Below, in pieces: positions 35,405-43,453 of a stretch of DNA of 47,120 nt. Position 1 is the first letter of the stretch; each line of letters opens with the position of its first letter. The position numbers and the translations under genes were made by a program. Source of the DNA: JAWXCF01 sp034440515 (GTDB lineage Bacteria; Bacteroidota; Bacteroidia; CAILMK01); assembly GCA_034440515.1 (NCBI GenBank), contig JAWXCF010000034.1, positions 1 to 47,120 of the forward strand. Reading direction: 5' to 3'. Below the pieces are notes generated by a model. That model saw only the letters and a list, made by a program, of their open reading frames with translations. It searched no databases and was not told the DNA's origin.

Positions 35405-35554
35405 TTATAACTGAATTTGGTTTTTTTTAGTTTAATTATCTTTTTTGCAAACCAAGAAATTTTCGGAACATACTAATATAATTACCCTTTTGCCATTTAT
35501 ATAATTGAGTAAATTGCAATACTTAATTTCCTGTCTTAACCTCACTTATTCAAA

Positions 35555-38356
35555 TTAATGTGCCTCAAGCCAATTTCTACCTGTTCCCATTTCTACTTCT
35601 ATTGGTACTTTTAGCCCTGGTAGAGCATTTATCATATCGTGATGTACCAATGCCTTTAATTGCTCTAATTCTGTAGTAACAGCATCAAATACCAATTCAT
35701 CGTGCACTTGCATTATCATTTTACTCTTTAGTCCAGCGTTGCGCATATTGTTGTGAATGAGAACCATAGCCTTCTTTATCATATCGGCTGCAGTCCCTTG
35801 TATGGGTGCATTTATCGCATTTCGCTCAGCATAACCTCTAGTAGTTTGATTCCCACTATTTATATCCCGCAGATATCTCCTTCTGCCTAACAGGGTTTCA
35901 ACATAGCCATACTCCCTTGCAAACTGAATTTTATCTTGCATATATTGATTAATAGCTGGGTATTGCAAATTGTAGGCATCAATTAGTTCCTTAGCCTCGC
36001 CCCTGCTTATGTTCAATCTTGACGATAGACCAAATGCGCTCATTCCATATATTATTCCAAAGTTTACGGTTTTAGCCATTCTTCTCATATTATCATCTAC
36101 CTCATCTAAGTTTACCTTATAAATTCTTGCGGCTGTAGCCCTGTGAATGTCTAGCCCTTCGCTAAATGCTTTTAACATATTCTGTTCTCCACTTAGCTCT
36201 GCTATTAATCGCAACTCAATTTGGCTGTAGTCAGCTGATAATATGGTGTGGTCTGAATCTCTAGGTATGAAGGCCTTGCGAATTTCCCTACCTCGTTCAG
36301 TCCTAATGGGAATGTTTTGCAGATTTGGGTCTGTACTACTTAGTCTACCCGTGGCTGCCACTGCCTGATTATAGGTAGTGTGAATTCTATGACTTGTTTT
36401 ATTTACCAATAGTGGTAGCGCATCTACATAGGTTGACTTTAGCTTAAGTGTTTGCCTATAGTCTAATATCATACTTACTACGGGGTGTTTATGCATTAAA
36501 TTGCTCAATACATCTTCCCCTGTAGCATACTGTTTTGACTTTGCTGTTTTCTTAGCCTTAGGGTCTAGCTTTAAATGATCAAATAAAACCTGCCCTAATT
36601 GGCTTGGTGAACCAATGTTAAACTTCAATCCTGCCGCCTCTTGTATTAATATTTCTAGTTGATCTATCTCAATCTTTAGCTGTTTGCTATATTCATTTAG
36701 GGCATCGCTGTCTATTTTCACACCAACGCTTTCCATATCGGCTAGTACTCTAGTAAGTGGAATTTCCACCTCGTATAACAAATGATTAGCACCAACCTTT
36801 TGAATTTCAGGCTCTAGCTTACCATATAGTTGCAGAGTAACATCAGTATCTTCAGCCGCATAGTCAACTATCATTTGTGGTGTCAAATCTGCCATACTCA
36901 ATTGCTTTTTACCCTTATTTCCTATTAATTGTGTAATGCTGATGGGTTTGTAGCCCAAATAAAGCTCAGATAGAAAATCCATATTGTGCCTTAGGTCAGG
37001 CTCTATCAGATAGTGGGCCAACATAGTATCGTACATTTTACACTTTATGCAGATGCCGTATTTCTTAATGACCAACATATCGTACTTTATATTTTGGGCT
37101 ACTAATAGAGTTTCTTCATTTTCAAATATTTCTGTAAAATCTGATATTGCTTCCTTCGCTGCCTCATAATTAGGTAGTGCAGATATGTACCACCCATTTC
37201 CAGGCTGTGTACTAAAACTAAAGCCTACCATTCTACAATTGTGGGCTGATAGTTCGCTGGTCTCGGTATCAAAACTTAACACACTGTATTTTTTCAACTC
37301 AGTACAAAGTTTTACCCTATCCTCTTTACTTTCTATCAATATGTAATTGTGTGCTACATCTGCTATCGTTGACAGTGTAGGTTTGACATCTTCAGTTGTT
37401 TCAACGCCCGAAATTCCTTCAACAGCAGGCTCCGTACTGAATAAATCTGCACCAGCAGACCCAGTTTGAGATGTAATTCCTGCTTGATTTGGAAAGAATT
37501 TCGCCATCATAGACTTAAACTCTAACTCCTCTAGTATTTGCTTAAATAGTTCAGGGTGTGGTTCGTCAAGGGTTAAGTCTTTTTCTACGAAAGCAATTGG
37601 AACGTTTATGTCTATGGTAGCCAGTCTCTTACTTAATATTGCTTTATCCTTATTTTCTGCCAAAACTTTCCCTGTTTTACCCGCTATCTTATTTATATTT
37701 TCGTAAATACCCTCTACACTACCATAGTCTTGAATCAATTTGGCTGCAGTCTTAGGCCCTATGCTTGGTACCCCAGGTATGTTATCTACAGAATCGCCCA
37801 TTAGTCCGAGTATGTCTATTACTTGCAGTGGGTTTGCTATGTCCCATTGTTCACATATTTGCCTAATTCCCCATTTTTCTGCTGGTTTACCTTGATAACC
37901 AGGTTTATATTGATATATATTTTCAGCTACTACTTGACCATAATCTTTATCTGGAGTCATCATATAGACTTTCATTCCCTCTGCCGCTGCCTTTACAGCT
38001 AGGGTGCCTATTACATCGTCTGCCTCATAGCCATCTAACCATAGGTTGGGTATGCCGAGTGCATCAGCCATTCTATGGATGTAAGGTATTGCTACAGCAA
38101 TGTCTTCTGGTTGTTCTTGTCTATTAGCCTTATACTCTGGGTACTCTATGTGTCTAAATGTAGGCACGTGAGTATCATACACTATGCCTATATGGGTTGG
38201 TCTTTCGTTATTAACTATATCAAACAGGGAATTTGTAAAACCGAATATGGCACTGGTATTTACCCCTTTAGAATTAATTCTTGGATTTTTAATGAAGGCA
38301 AAGTGAGCACGATAAATCAGCGCCATTGCGTCTAGTAAAAATAGAGTTTCTGTCAT
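35555..38356 (-). CDS. polA: DNA polymerase I
   Basis: A 933-residue three-domain polymerase. The 5' nuclease domain covers about residues 1-290 (LFLLDAMALIYRAHFAF, GYEADDVIGTLA, GDSVDNIPGVPSIGPKTA). The 3'-5' exonuclease at about 340-510 keeps its metal residues (FDTET, NIKYDMLVI, YAAEDTD), so proofreading is probably active. The polymerase part has LSADYSQIELRLIAELSG, RRMAKTVNFGIIYGMS and MQVHDELVFDA. The ATG at 38356 puts the nuclease motif at the N-terminus; a -7 element lies only 5 bases upstream, so the mRNA may be almost leaderless. Confidence 0.96.
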   Translation of the reverse strand: MTETLFLLDAMALIYRAHFAFIKNPRINSKGVNTSAIFGFTNSLFDIVNNERPTHIGIVYDTHVPTFRHIEYPEYKANRQEQPEDIAVAIPYIHRMADALGIPNLWLDGYEADDVIGTLAVKAAAEGMKVYMMTPDKDYGQVVAENIYQYKPGYQGKPAEKWGIRQICEQWDIANPLQVIDILGLMGDSVDNIPGVPSIGPKTAAKLIQDYGSVEGIYENINKIAGKTGKVLAENKDKAILSKRLATIDINVPIAFVEKDLTLDEPHPELFKQILEELEFKSMMAKFFPNQAGITSQTGSAGADLFSTEPAVEGISGVETTEDVKPTLSTIADVAHNYILIESKEDRVKLCTELKKYSVLSFDTETSELSAHNCRMVGFSFSTQPGNGWYISALPNYEAAKEAISDFTEIFENEETLLVAQNIKYDMLVIKKYGICIKCKMYDTMLAHYLIEPDLRHNMDFLSELYLGYKPISITQLIGNKGKKQLSMADLTPQMIVDYAAEDTDVTLQLYGKLEPEIQKVGANHLLYEVEIPLTRVLADMESVGVKIDSDALNEYSKQLKIEIDQLEILIQEAAGLKFNIGSPSQLGQVLFDHLKLDPKAKKTAKSKQYATGEDVLSNLMHKHPVVSMILDYRQTLKLKSTYVDALPLLVNKTSHRIHTTYNQAVAATGRLSSTDPNLQNIPIRTERGREIRKAFIPRDSDHTILSADYSQIELRLIAELSGEQNMLKAFSEGLDIHRATAARIYKVNLDEVDDNMRRMAKTVNFGIIYGMSAFGLSSRLNISRGEAKELIDAYNLQYPAINQYMQDKIQFAREYGYVETLLGRRRYLRDINSGNQTTRGYAERNAINAPIQGTAADMIKKAMVLIHNNMRNAGLKSKMIMQVHDELVFDAVTTELEQLKALVHHDMINALPGLKVPIEVEMGTGRNWLEAH

Positions 38357-38361
38357 ACAGA

Positions 38362-38369
38362 CAAATATA
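38362..38369 (-). promoter_or_regulatory. -7 promoter element close to polA start
   Basis: The minus strand reads TATATTTG, an exact match, with only 5 bases between it and the polA ATG. If used, transcription begins at or next to the start codon. Confidence 0.4.
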
Positions 38370-38596
38370 TAAGGTAGCAAATATGTAACGCTATATATTC
38401 TTTAGAAATTTACTATTGGGCTAACTTACCAATTTTATACCCGATAGATTTATTTACATATACTGATCTTGGATTATACTTATATATTGAAGTTTTAATA
38501 GGGTTGATGTTTACTACTGCATAAGTTGAAACATTCAAATAATCCATTTATAATTGAGTCACAATTAATGAAGCAAGAGCATTTAAGCTTAATCTT

Positions 38597-38845
38597 TTAG
38601 AAATACAAGATAAGGGTATATTCATTTAAAGAAAAAAAACTATAAACCCCTCTAAATTTATTGCCTCTATCATTGTTTCTGCCGTAATCAGCATAGCCAT
38701 CTTCATTAAGTTCGTTGAAAATAATCGGTTTTCCTATTAATACCCTAAGCGATACATCACGGGTTACAGCAGAATCTTCTTGAGCGTTTGCCGTGAGAAA
38801 ACATAGTGCAAACAAAGAGAAAATATTGACTGAGGTGATTCTCAT
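38597..38845 (-). CDS. Small secreted protein, possibly truncated
   Basis: An 82-residue frame with a good signal peptide (IFSLFALCFLTANAQ), then 60 residues with no recognised domain (SLRVLIGKPIIFNELNEDGY, then a Gly/Asn/Arg stretch). A run of eight A (plus strand) lies just before its end. The next 180 bases downstream hold another short frame, so this may be the 5' part of a decayed gene. No family is recognised. Confidence 0.5.
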   Translation of the reverse strand: MRITSVNIFSLFALCFLTANAQEDSAVTRDVSLRVLIGKPIIFNELNEDGYADYGRNNDRGNKFRGVYSFFSLNEYTLILYF

Positions 38846-39070
38846 TAGGCTATCAGGTTACAAGATTTAAAATAGTAATTTTCTCTTAAAAATATGTAAG
38901 AAAGTAATTATATAATTTATCTGACCTAAATAATTTTAAGCTCTTCTTATTTACTTTTTGGTTAGTCTTGGGTATTACAATAATAATTACTAATTCACAG
39001 TTATTCAAAAACACAGCAGCAATAAATATGGATTGATAATTACTTAAAAACTACACATTGCAACGCTTAA

Positions 39071-39796
39071 ATGAAATATTTAATTATCTGGCTGGCCATA
39101 TTTACAATTGGCTCTAAATTCACCATTGCCCAAAGCAACTTAGTGCCAAATGCACAATTTGAGAACACACTACAACTTAATTGCCAGTGGACCACTTCTG
39201 CTGAAAGTTTTAAAGAATATTTAGAAAATTGGTACATACCCACCAATACCACTGCTGACGTACACTCTACTACATTACAAGAATACTGCTGGAGTAATCC
39301 TATAACTGATAGAGTAAATACTAATAAACCTGGGTACCAAGCACCCCATAGTGGAAATACTATGATAGGCATTTATACTTATGTTTCTTCTCATTATTGG
39401 CACGAATATGTGCAGGTAAGACTAATATCTACAATGAAGAAAAATCAGCCCTATCACGTTGAAATGTGGGTAAGCAGGGCTGATTATGATAAATATGCAA
39501 CGAATAATTTGGGTATGCTATTTTCACCTGAACCAATTTCTGAATTTAGCGGCGATAGTTTCAGACCACAATTTAATTCTGCACAAGTAATATCAAATAC
39601 CAATGACTGGATTCAACTATCTGGAACAGTAATACTTAACGAAGATTGCAAATACCTGACTATAGGAAATTTTTATAGCGATGAGCTAACGATTATAGAG
39701 CTTACAGCTAATGATGTTATTGAAAATGAAGAGGCTAATATAGGCGGTGCCTATTATTTCATTGATGATGTAATAGTAAGTCCAATTTCGTTCTAA
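39071..39796 (+). CDS. Secreted protein with jelly-roll-like domain
   Basis: A 241-residue protein with a signal peptide ending TIAQ. The mature part starts NLVPNAQFENTLQ and has HSGNTMIGIYTYV, EYVQVRLISTMKKNQPYHVE and the C-terminal GGAYYFIDDVIV. This is the pattern of the galactose-binding-like beta-sandwich often found in front of OmpA domains in Bacteroidota surface proteins (NLVPNPSFE...HSG..Y.GIY...EY...KL). Here it stands alone with no OmpA part or sorting domain. It probably binds glycan or peptidoglycan; that is an inference. Confidence 0.75.
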   Translation: MKYLIIWLAIFTIGSKFTIAQSNLVPNAQFENTLQLNCQWTTSAESFKEYLENWYIPTNTTADVHSTTLQEYCWSNPITDRVNTNKPGYQAPHSGNTMIGIYTYVSSHYWHEYVQVRLISTMKKNQPYHVEMWVSRADYDKYATNNLGMLFSPEPISEFSGDSFRPQFNSAQVISNTNDWIQLSGTVILNEDCKYLTIGNFYSDELTIIELTANDVIENEEANIGGAYYFIDDVIVSPISF

Positions 39797-39863
39797 CAAA
39801 ATGGCTTTTATGTTTGTCTATTCAGAGAGTAAAACTATATTTACTTAACTAAATTTTTTTAAT

Positions 39864-40562
39864 ATGAAAGTACTAAACATTAAGTCAGGCATTAAATTGG
39901 CCTTAGTAGCTATTACATTAACCTGTGCATCATTAACTGGGTTTGCCCAACCTACTGGTGAAAATGAGTCAGGTGGCAAAGATAAGTTTGAATACAATTT
40001 AAACTTAGGTGCTGCTCTTTTTAGCAGAAACAATGCATTTAACAATCCATTTACCACACCATTATTTATGGGTAGGGTGGGTTTATCTGAAAGCATTACT
40101 GGGCGTTTGTTATTAGACTTTAATTCATCAACTGATAAATATGAAATATCTACAGATGGCAAAACATACAAAGAGCAATCTAGTGGTGGTGCATCTTTAG
40201 GTCTTGGTGGTCAATATTATATTAGTCGCGGCTTAGTCAGTCCATATATAGGCGCAGACCTGCTTTTCGGGTTCAATTCATTAACATTTAAAAATACGAA
40301 AGATGACAGACTTGAAGACGAATCTGTATCAACTAACACCAGTTTTGGCATTAGACCTATGTTTGGTGGTAAAATAAAGCTAATCGGCGATAAATTAACA
40401 ATGAGCATAGAGGGTGGTGTGCCAATTGTGTCAACTACTACTTCAACTCAGGATAAATTAATAGCTGGAAAGTCTCCGCAAAACACTGCAAAAAATGATA
40501 CTAGAACAACTTTAGGCATTAGTTATAACTATCTGGCTGTATGGTTGGGACTTACTTTCTAG
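39864..40562 (+). CDS. Outer-membrane beta-barrel protein
   Basis: A 232-residue protein with a signal peptide (LALVAITLTCASLTGFAQ) and a mature part of about eight alternating strands typical of OmpW/OMP_b-brl barrels: YNLNLGAALFSR, GRLLLDFNSSTD, GASLGLGGQYYI, GADLLFGFNSL, and a C-terminal strand ending WLGLTF, whose final Phe is the usual barrel sorting signal. Function is not known; small barrels of this type are often structural or porin-like. Confidence 0.82.
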   Translation: MKVLNIKSGIKLALVAITLTCASLTGFAQPTGENESGGKDKFEYNLNLGAALFSRNNAFNNPFTTPLFMGRVGLSESITGRLLLDFNSSTDKYEISTDGKTYKEQSSGGASLGLGGQYYISRGLVSPYIGADLLFGFNSLTFKNTKDDRLEDESVSTNTSFGIRPMFGGKIKLIGDKLTMSIEGGVPIVSTTTSTQDKLIAGKSPQNTAKNDTRTTLGISYNYLAVWLGLTF

Positions 40563-40632
40563 TTTAATGGCCGACAAATAAAATCCAATTTTTATTCTTT
40601 CTCTCCAGTCAACGCTTTTTTTAATAATTTTA

Positions 40633-40640
40633 TATATTTG
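40633..40640 (+). promoter_or_regulatory. -7 promoter element (dihydroorotase)
   Basis: TATATTTG is an exact match, 26 bases before the ATG; AGGAAGGG just upstream of that ATG looks like a ribosome-binding site. Confidence 0.5.
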
Positions 40641-40666
40641 TTTATATAAGCTAACAGGAAGGGAAT

Positions 40667-42010
40667 ATGTCTGCAACACTGATTAGAAATGCAATCTTAA
40701 TAAACGAAGGAGAACTAAAAACTCAAGACGTTTTAATTAAGGACGGTAAAATAGAAAAGATTGCTAACTCAATCTCAGATTATCCAGCAAATACCCACGA
40801 AATAGAGGCAAAAGGGTTAGCCCTAATGCCTGGGGTTATTGATGGTCAAGTCCACTTTAGGGAACCAGGCTTAACTCATAAGGCTGAAATATATACTGAG
40901 GCTAAAGCAGCTGTGGCAGGTGGTGTAACCAGCTATATGGAGATGCCTAATACAGTACCAAATGCGCTAACTCAAGAATTACTACAACAGAAGTACGACA
41001 GAGCTGCCCAATGTTCACTAGCTAATTATAGTTTCTATATGGGTGCCAGCAATGACAACCTAGAGGAACTTAAAAAAACATCGCAAACAGATGTATGTGG
41101 TGTAAAAATATTTATGGGAAGTAGTACTGGCGATATGTTGGTAGATAATGCAACTATACTAGACACAATATTTGGCGAAGTACCAAATTTAATAGCCATA
41201 CATAGTGAAAGTGAGAAAATTGTAAAACAAAACCTTCAAATTGCCATAGATAAATATGGAGAAGATATTCCCATTACGGAGCACCCCACAATAAGGTCTA
41301 TTGAGGCGTGTATGGTTAGTACCCAATTTGCCATAGACCTAGCAAATAAACACAATACTAGACTACATATATTGCACATATCTACCCAAGACGAGCTATC
41401 CCTGTTTAGAAATGATATACCACTTAGTCAAAAAAGAATAACTACAGAGGTATGTGTACACCACTTATGGTTTTCCGCAAGTGAATATAGAAGTTTTGGA
41501 AACCTAATTAAATGTAATCCAGCCATAAAAGAGGCACATCACAGAAAAGCCTTATGGGGGGCATTGTTAGACAATAGATTAGATATTATAGCAACAGATC
41601 ACGCACCACATACCTCAGAGGAAAAAAGGCAGAAATATCTGCAAGCTCCTAGCGGCATTCCACTTGTGCAGCACAGCCTGCAAATGATGACTGAAGCAGC
41701 TGCAGCTGGAAAAATAAGTATGGAACGAGTAATTGAAAAAATGTGCCACGCCCCAGCAGAATGCTTTAAACTACAAGACAGAGGATACATTAGAGAGGGA
41801 TATTGGGCAGACTTAGTATTAATAGACCTAAACAACGAACATAAAGTTACTGAAGAAAATACCTACTACAAGTGCGGTTGGTCAACACTAGAGGGTCACT
41901 TATTTCCCTCAAAGATTATTAGCACTTTTGTAAATGGTAACGAAGTATATAAATCCGGACAATTTAATGAGGAATTTAAGGGATCTAGACTAAAATTTAG
42001 TGCACACTAA
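40667..42010 (+). CDS. pyrC: Dihydroorotase
   Basis: A 447-residue amidohydrolase of the type I (PyrC/PyrX) length that cyclises carbamoyl aspartate in pyrimidine synthesis. It has LMPGVIDGQVHFREPGLTHK (53-72), GGVTSYMEMPNT, the candidate carbamylated Lys in VKIFMG, HSES, LHILHIST and ATDHAPHTSEEK. The first metal motif HxH is QVH here: Gln61 replaces the first His. I recall the same QVHFREPG form in other Bacteroidota, so the enzyme is probably active or holds one metal differently. It is a single-gene unit with its own -7 element. Confidence 0.88.
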   Translation: MSATLIRNAILINEGELKTQDVLIKDGKIEKIANSISDYPANTHEIEAKGLALMPGVIDGQVHFREPGLTHKAEIYTEAKAAVAGGVTSYMEMPNTVPNALTQELLQQKYDRAAQCSLANYSFYMGASNDNLEELKKTSQTDVCGVKIFMGSSTGDMLVDNATILDTIFGEVPNLIAIHSESEKIVKQNLQIAIDKYGEDIPITEHPTIRSIEACMVSTQFAIDLANKHNTRLHILHISTQDELSLFRNDIPLSQKRITTEVCVHHLWFSASEYRSFGNLIKCNPAIKEAHHRKALWGALLDNRLDIIATDHAPHTSEEKRQKYLQAPSGIPLVQHSLQMMTEAAAAGKISMERVIEKMCHAPAECFKLQDRGYIREGYWADLVLIDLNNEHKVTEENTYYKCGWSTLEGHLFPSKIISTFVNGNEVYKSGQFNEEFKGSRLKFSAH

Positions 42011-42139
42011 TGTTGATATATATTGAAGTTATACACAAGTAATATCATTTATCAGCTAGTGTTTGTGTAATTTAATATTCGTTCAAATAAGAAAACCCAT
42101 CGTTCGTCCATTTATCCGTAAATAAATTGTTAATAATAA

Positions 42140-42147
42140 TAGCTTTG
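42140..42147 (+). promoter_or_regulatory. -7 promoter element
   Basis: TAGCTTTG matches TAnnTTTG, 32 bases before the ATG of the exported protein at 42180. Confidence 0.4.
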
Positions 42148-42179
42148 GTTTGTAGTAAGATAATAATCACACATAGACT

Positions 42180-42740
42180 ATGATAAACTTTAACCGTAAA
42201 ACACCAAAATTTGGAAGCTTTGCTTCTGTACTAATCTTGTTAACCTTAGCTCTGTTTATTACTTCATTTACCATAAATAAAGGTAAGAAGAAAAAAGTAG
42301 ATGACAGGGAAAATGACGTAGAGCTGAGGCGTGTAGCTGATAGCATTAAAGAAGCCACATTTACTTATGGCAGAATGACCCTACTAGAAGAAGGTTGGGA
42401 TACTGTAGGTAGCAATGCGATTGTTCATAAAGATTTCCTATGTGACCCTTGCAAAAGATACATCATTTACCAAATTTATAACAAAAGAGCGGACCTAAAG
42501 CCTATGGGTAATGTAAATGGATATACTTTCCCATTATCTTATGTAGTCCTTATCAAAGACGGTCCTACTTTTATCAGTAGATTTGTAGTTGATACTAGTA
42601 GCCGCCACGTAAATAGAGCTAGCATAGATATGCACAACATTGGTAAAAACTCAAATAAATATTACTATATGTTTTTTAGCTGGGATATGCCTAAAGTTCA
42701 TAAAATAAATATGACTGGAAACAAAAATGACAGCAATTAA
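42180..42740 (+). CDS. Exported or membrane-anchored protein of unknown function
   Basis: A 186-residue protein with one hydrophobic segment (ASVLILLTLALFITSFTI, residues about 15-32), followed by a Lys-rich stretch and a mature domain with DFLCDPCKRYIIYQIYNKR, including a CxxC pair, and strands such as FPLSYVVLIKDGPTFISRFVV. I do not recognise the family. It is flanked by its own -7 element and a strong terminator, so it is a single-gene unit. Confidence 0.7.
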   Translation: MINFNRKTPKFGSFASVLILLTLALFITSFTINKGKKKKVDDRENDVELRRVADSIKEATFTYGRMTLLEEGWDTVGSNAIVHKDFLCDPCKRYIIYQIYNKRADLKPMGNVNGYTFPLSYVVLIKDGPTFISRFVVDTSSRHVNRASIDMHNIGKNSNKYYYMFFSWDMPKVHKINMTGNKNDSN

Positions 42741-42791
42741 AAGCATTCAGCTGTAGACTTACTCTAACTTAATCCGACCTTAATACTTATT

Positions 42792-42818
42792 AACCCTGCT
42801 CATAGCAGGGTTTTTTTT
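42792..42818 (+). terminator. Intrinsic terminator
   Basis: AACCCTGCT pairs perfectly with AGCAGGGTT around a CAT loop, followed by T-rich sequence; it lies 51 bases after the previous stop. Confidence 0.9.
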
Positions 42819-42884
42819 GTTATAATACTAAACTATTTAGAATTAAGAGCGTATTAACGTAGCATTAATATAATTTTAATACTT

Positions 42885-43334
42885 ATGAGTTTACTTTTGA
42901 AATCTACAGTTGCTGTTTGCCTACTTAGCTTAGGCACATTATTTACATCTTGTAAAAAAGAGCAAGTTTCTGACCCTGGGAAATACTATATGACCAGAAT
43001 GGAACTAACCAAATTTGGATTGCAAAATCCAGACGGTGCTAGTTGGGATGATGACGGAGGAACGCCTGATATATACGTAAGGTATAATGCAGCCTCTAGC
43101 AATAGTTGGAGAGAGACCGACACTAAAGACAATGTAGCAACAGGTCCATTATCTTGGACTACAGACAACGTTGAGCTATCATCTGACAATTGGAAATTCG
43201 AAGTAATGGACGATGACTTCCTAGTAGATGAAAGTATGTATCGACCTAGTGACTTTAACCCTATTAAAGACCTTAGCCCAGTAGTAGTCAGCAATGCACA
43301 GTACGAGCTAAAAATCTATTGGGAACGCAGATAG
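42885..43334 (+). CDS. Lipoprotein with C2-like domain
   Basis: A 149-residue lipoprotein (signal ending FTSC, Cys at about residue 23). The mature part has the sequence rhythm of a C2 domain: DDDGGTPDIYVRYN, then WRETDTKDN, LSWTTDN, and WKFEVMDDDFLVDESM, giving two Asp-rich loops where C2 domains bind Ca2+. C2 domains on bacterial lipoproteins are uncommon, and I infer the match by eye only. A terminator follows after about 45 bases. Unlike C2 of eukaryotes, it would sit in the periplasm or on the cell surface. Confidence 0.7.
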   Translation: MSLLLKSTVAVCLLSLGTLFTSCKKEQVSDPGKYYMTRMELTKFGLQNPDGASWDDDGGTPDIYVRYNAASSNSWRETDTKDNVATGPLSWTTDNVELSSDNWKFEVMDDDFLVDESMYRPSDFNPIKDLSPVVVSNAQYELKIYWERR

Positions 43335-43378
43335 TTACAGTTTAAAATGAATAGAATGTGTAAGTAATGCTTACATAG

Positions 43379-43415
43379 ATATGCCGGTAATTACAATTGT
43401 CGGCATATTTTTTTG
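43379..43415 (+). terminator. Intrinsic terminator
   Basis: ATATGCCG pairs with CGGCATAT around a 14-base AT-rich loop, then a run of T. It may also limit read-through from the opposite strand. Confidence 0.85.
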
Positions 43416-43453
43416 TTAACAAAAATCTCATTATTAAATACAATTAATAATCT

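Noticed and set aside
38413..38547. 44-residue minus-strand frame downstream of the small secreted protein, which might be its continuation.
   Set aside because: It is in another frame with a TAA just before its ATG, has no recognised domain, and no single shift in the A-run joins it to the upstream frame.
38846..39070. Possible RNA gene in an AT-rich 225-base gap.
   Set aside because: No stable stem, tRNA arm pattern or terminator could be found; no supported feature.
39071..39796. OmpA-family surface protein.
   Set aside because: Only the N-terminal sandwich is present; there is no OmpA C-terminal domain in this frame or the next.
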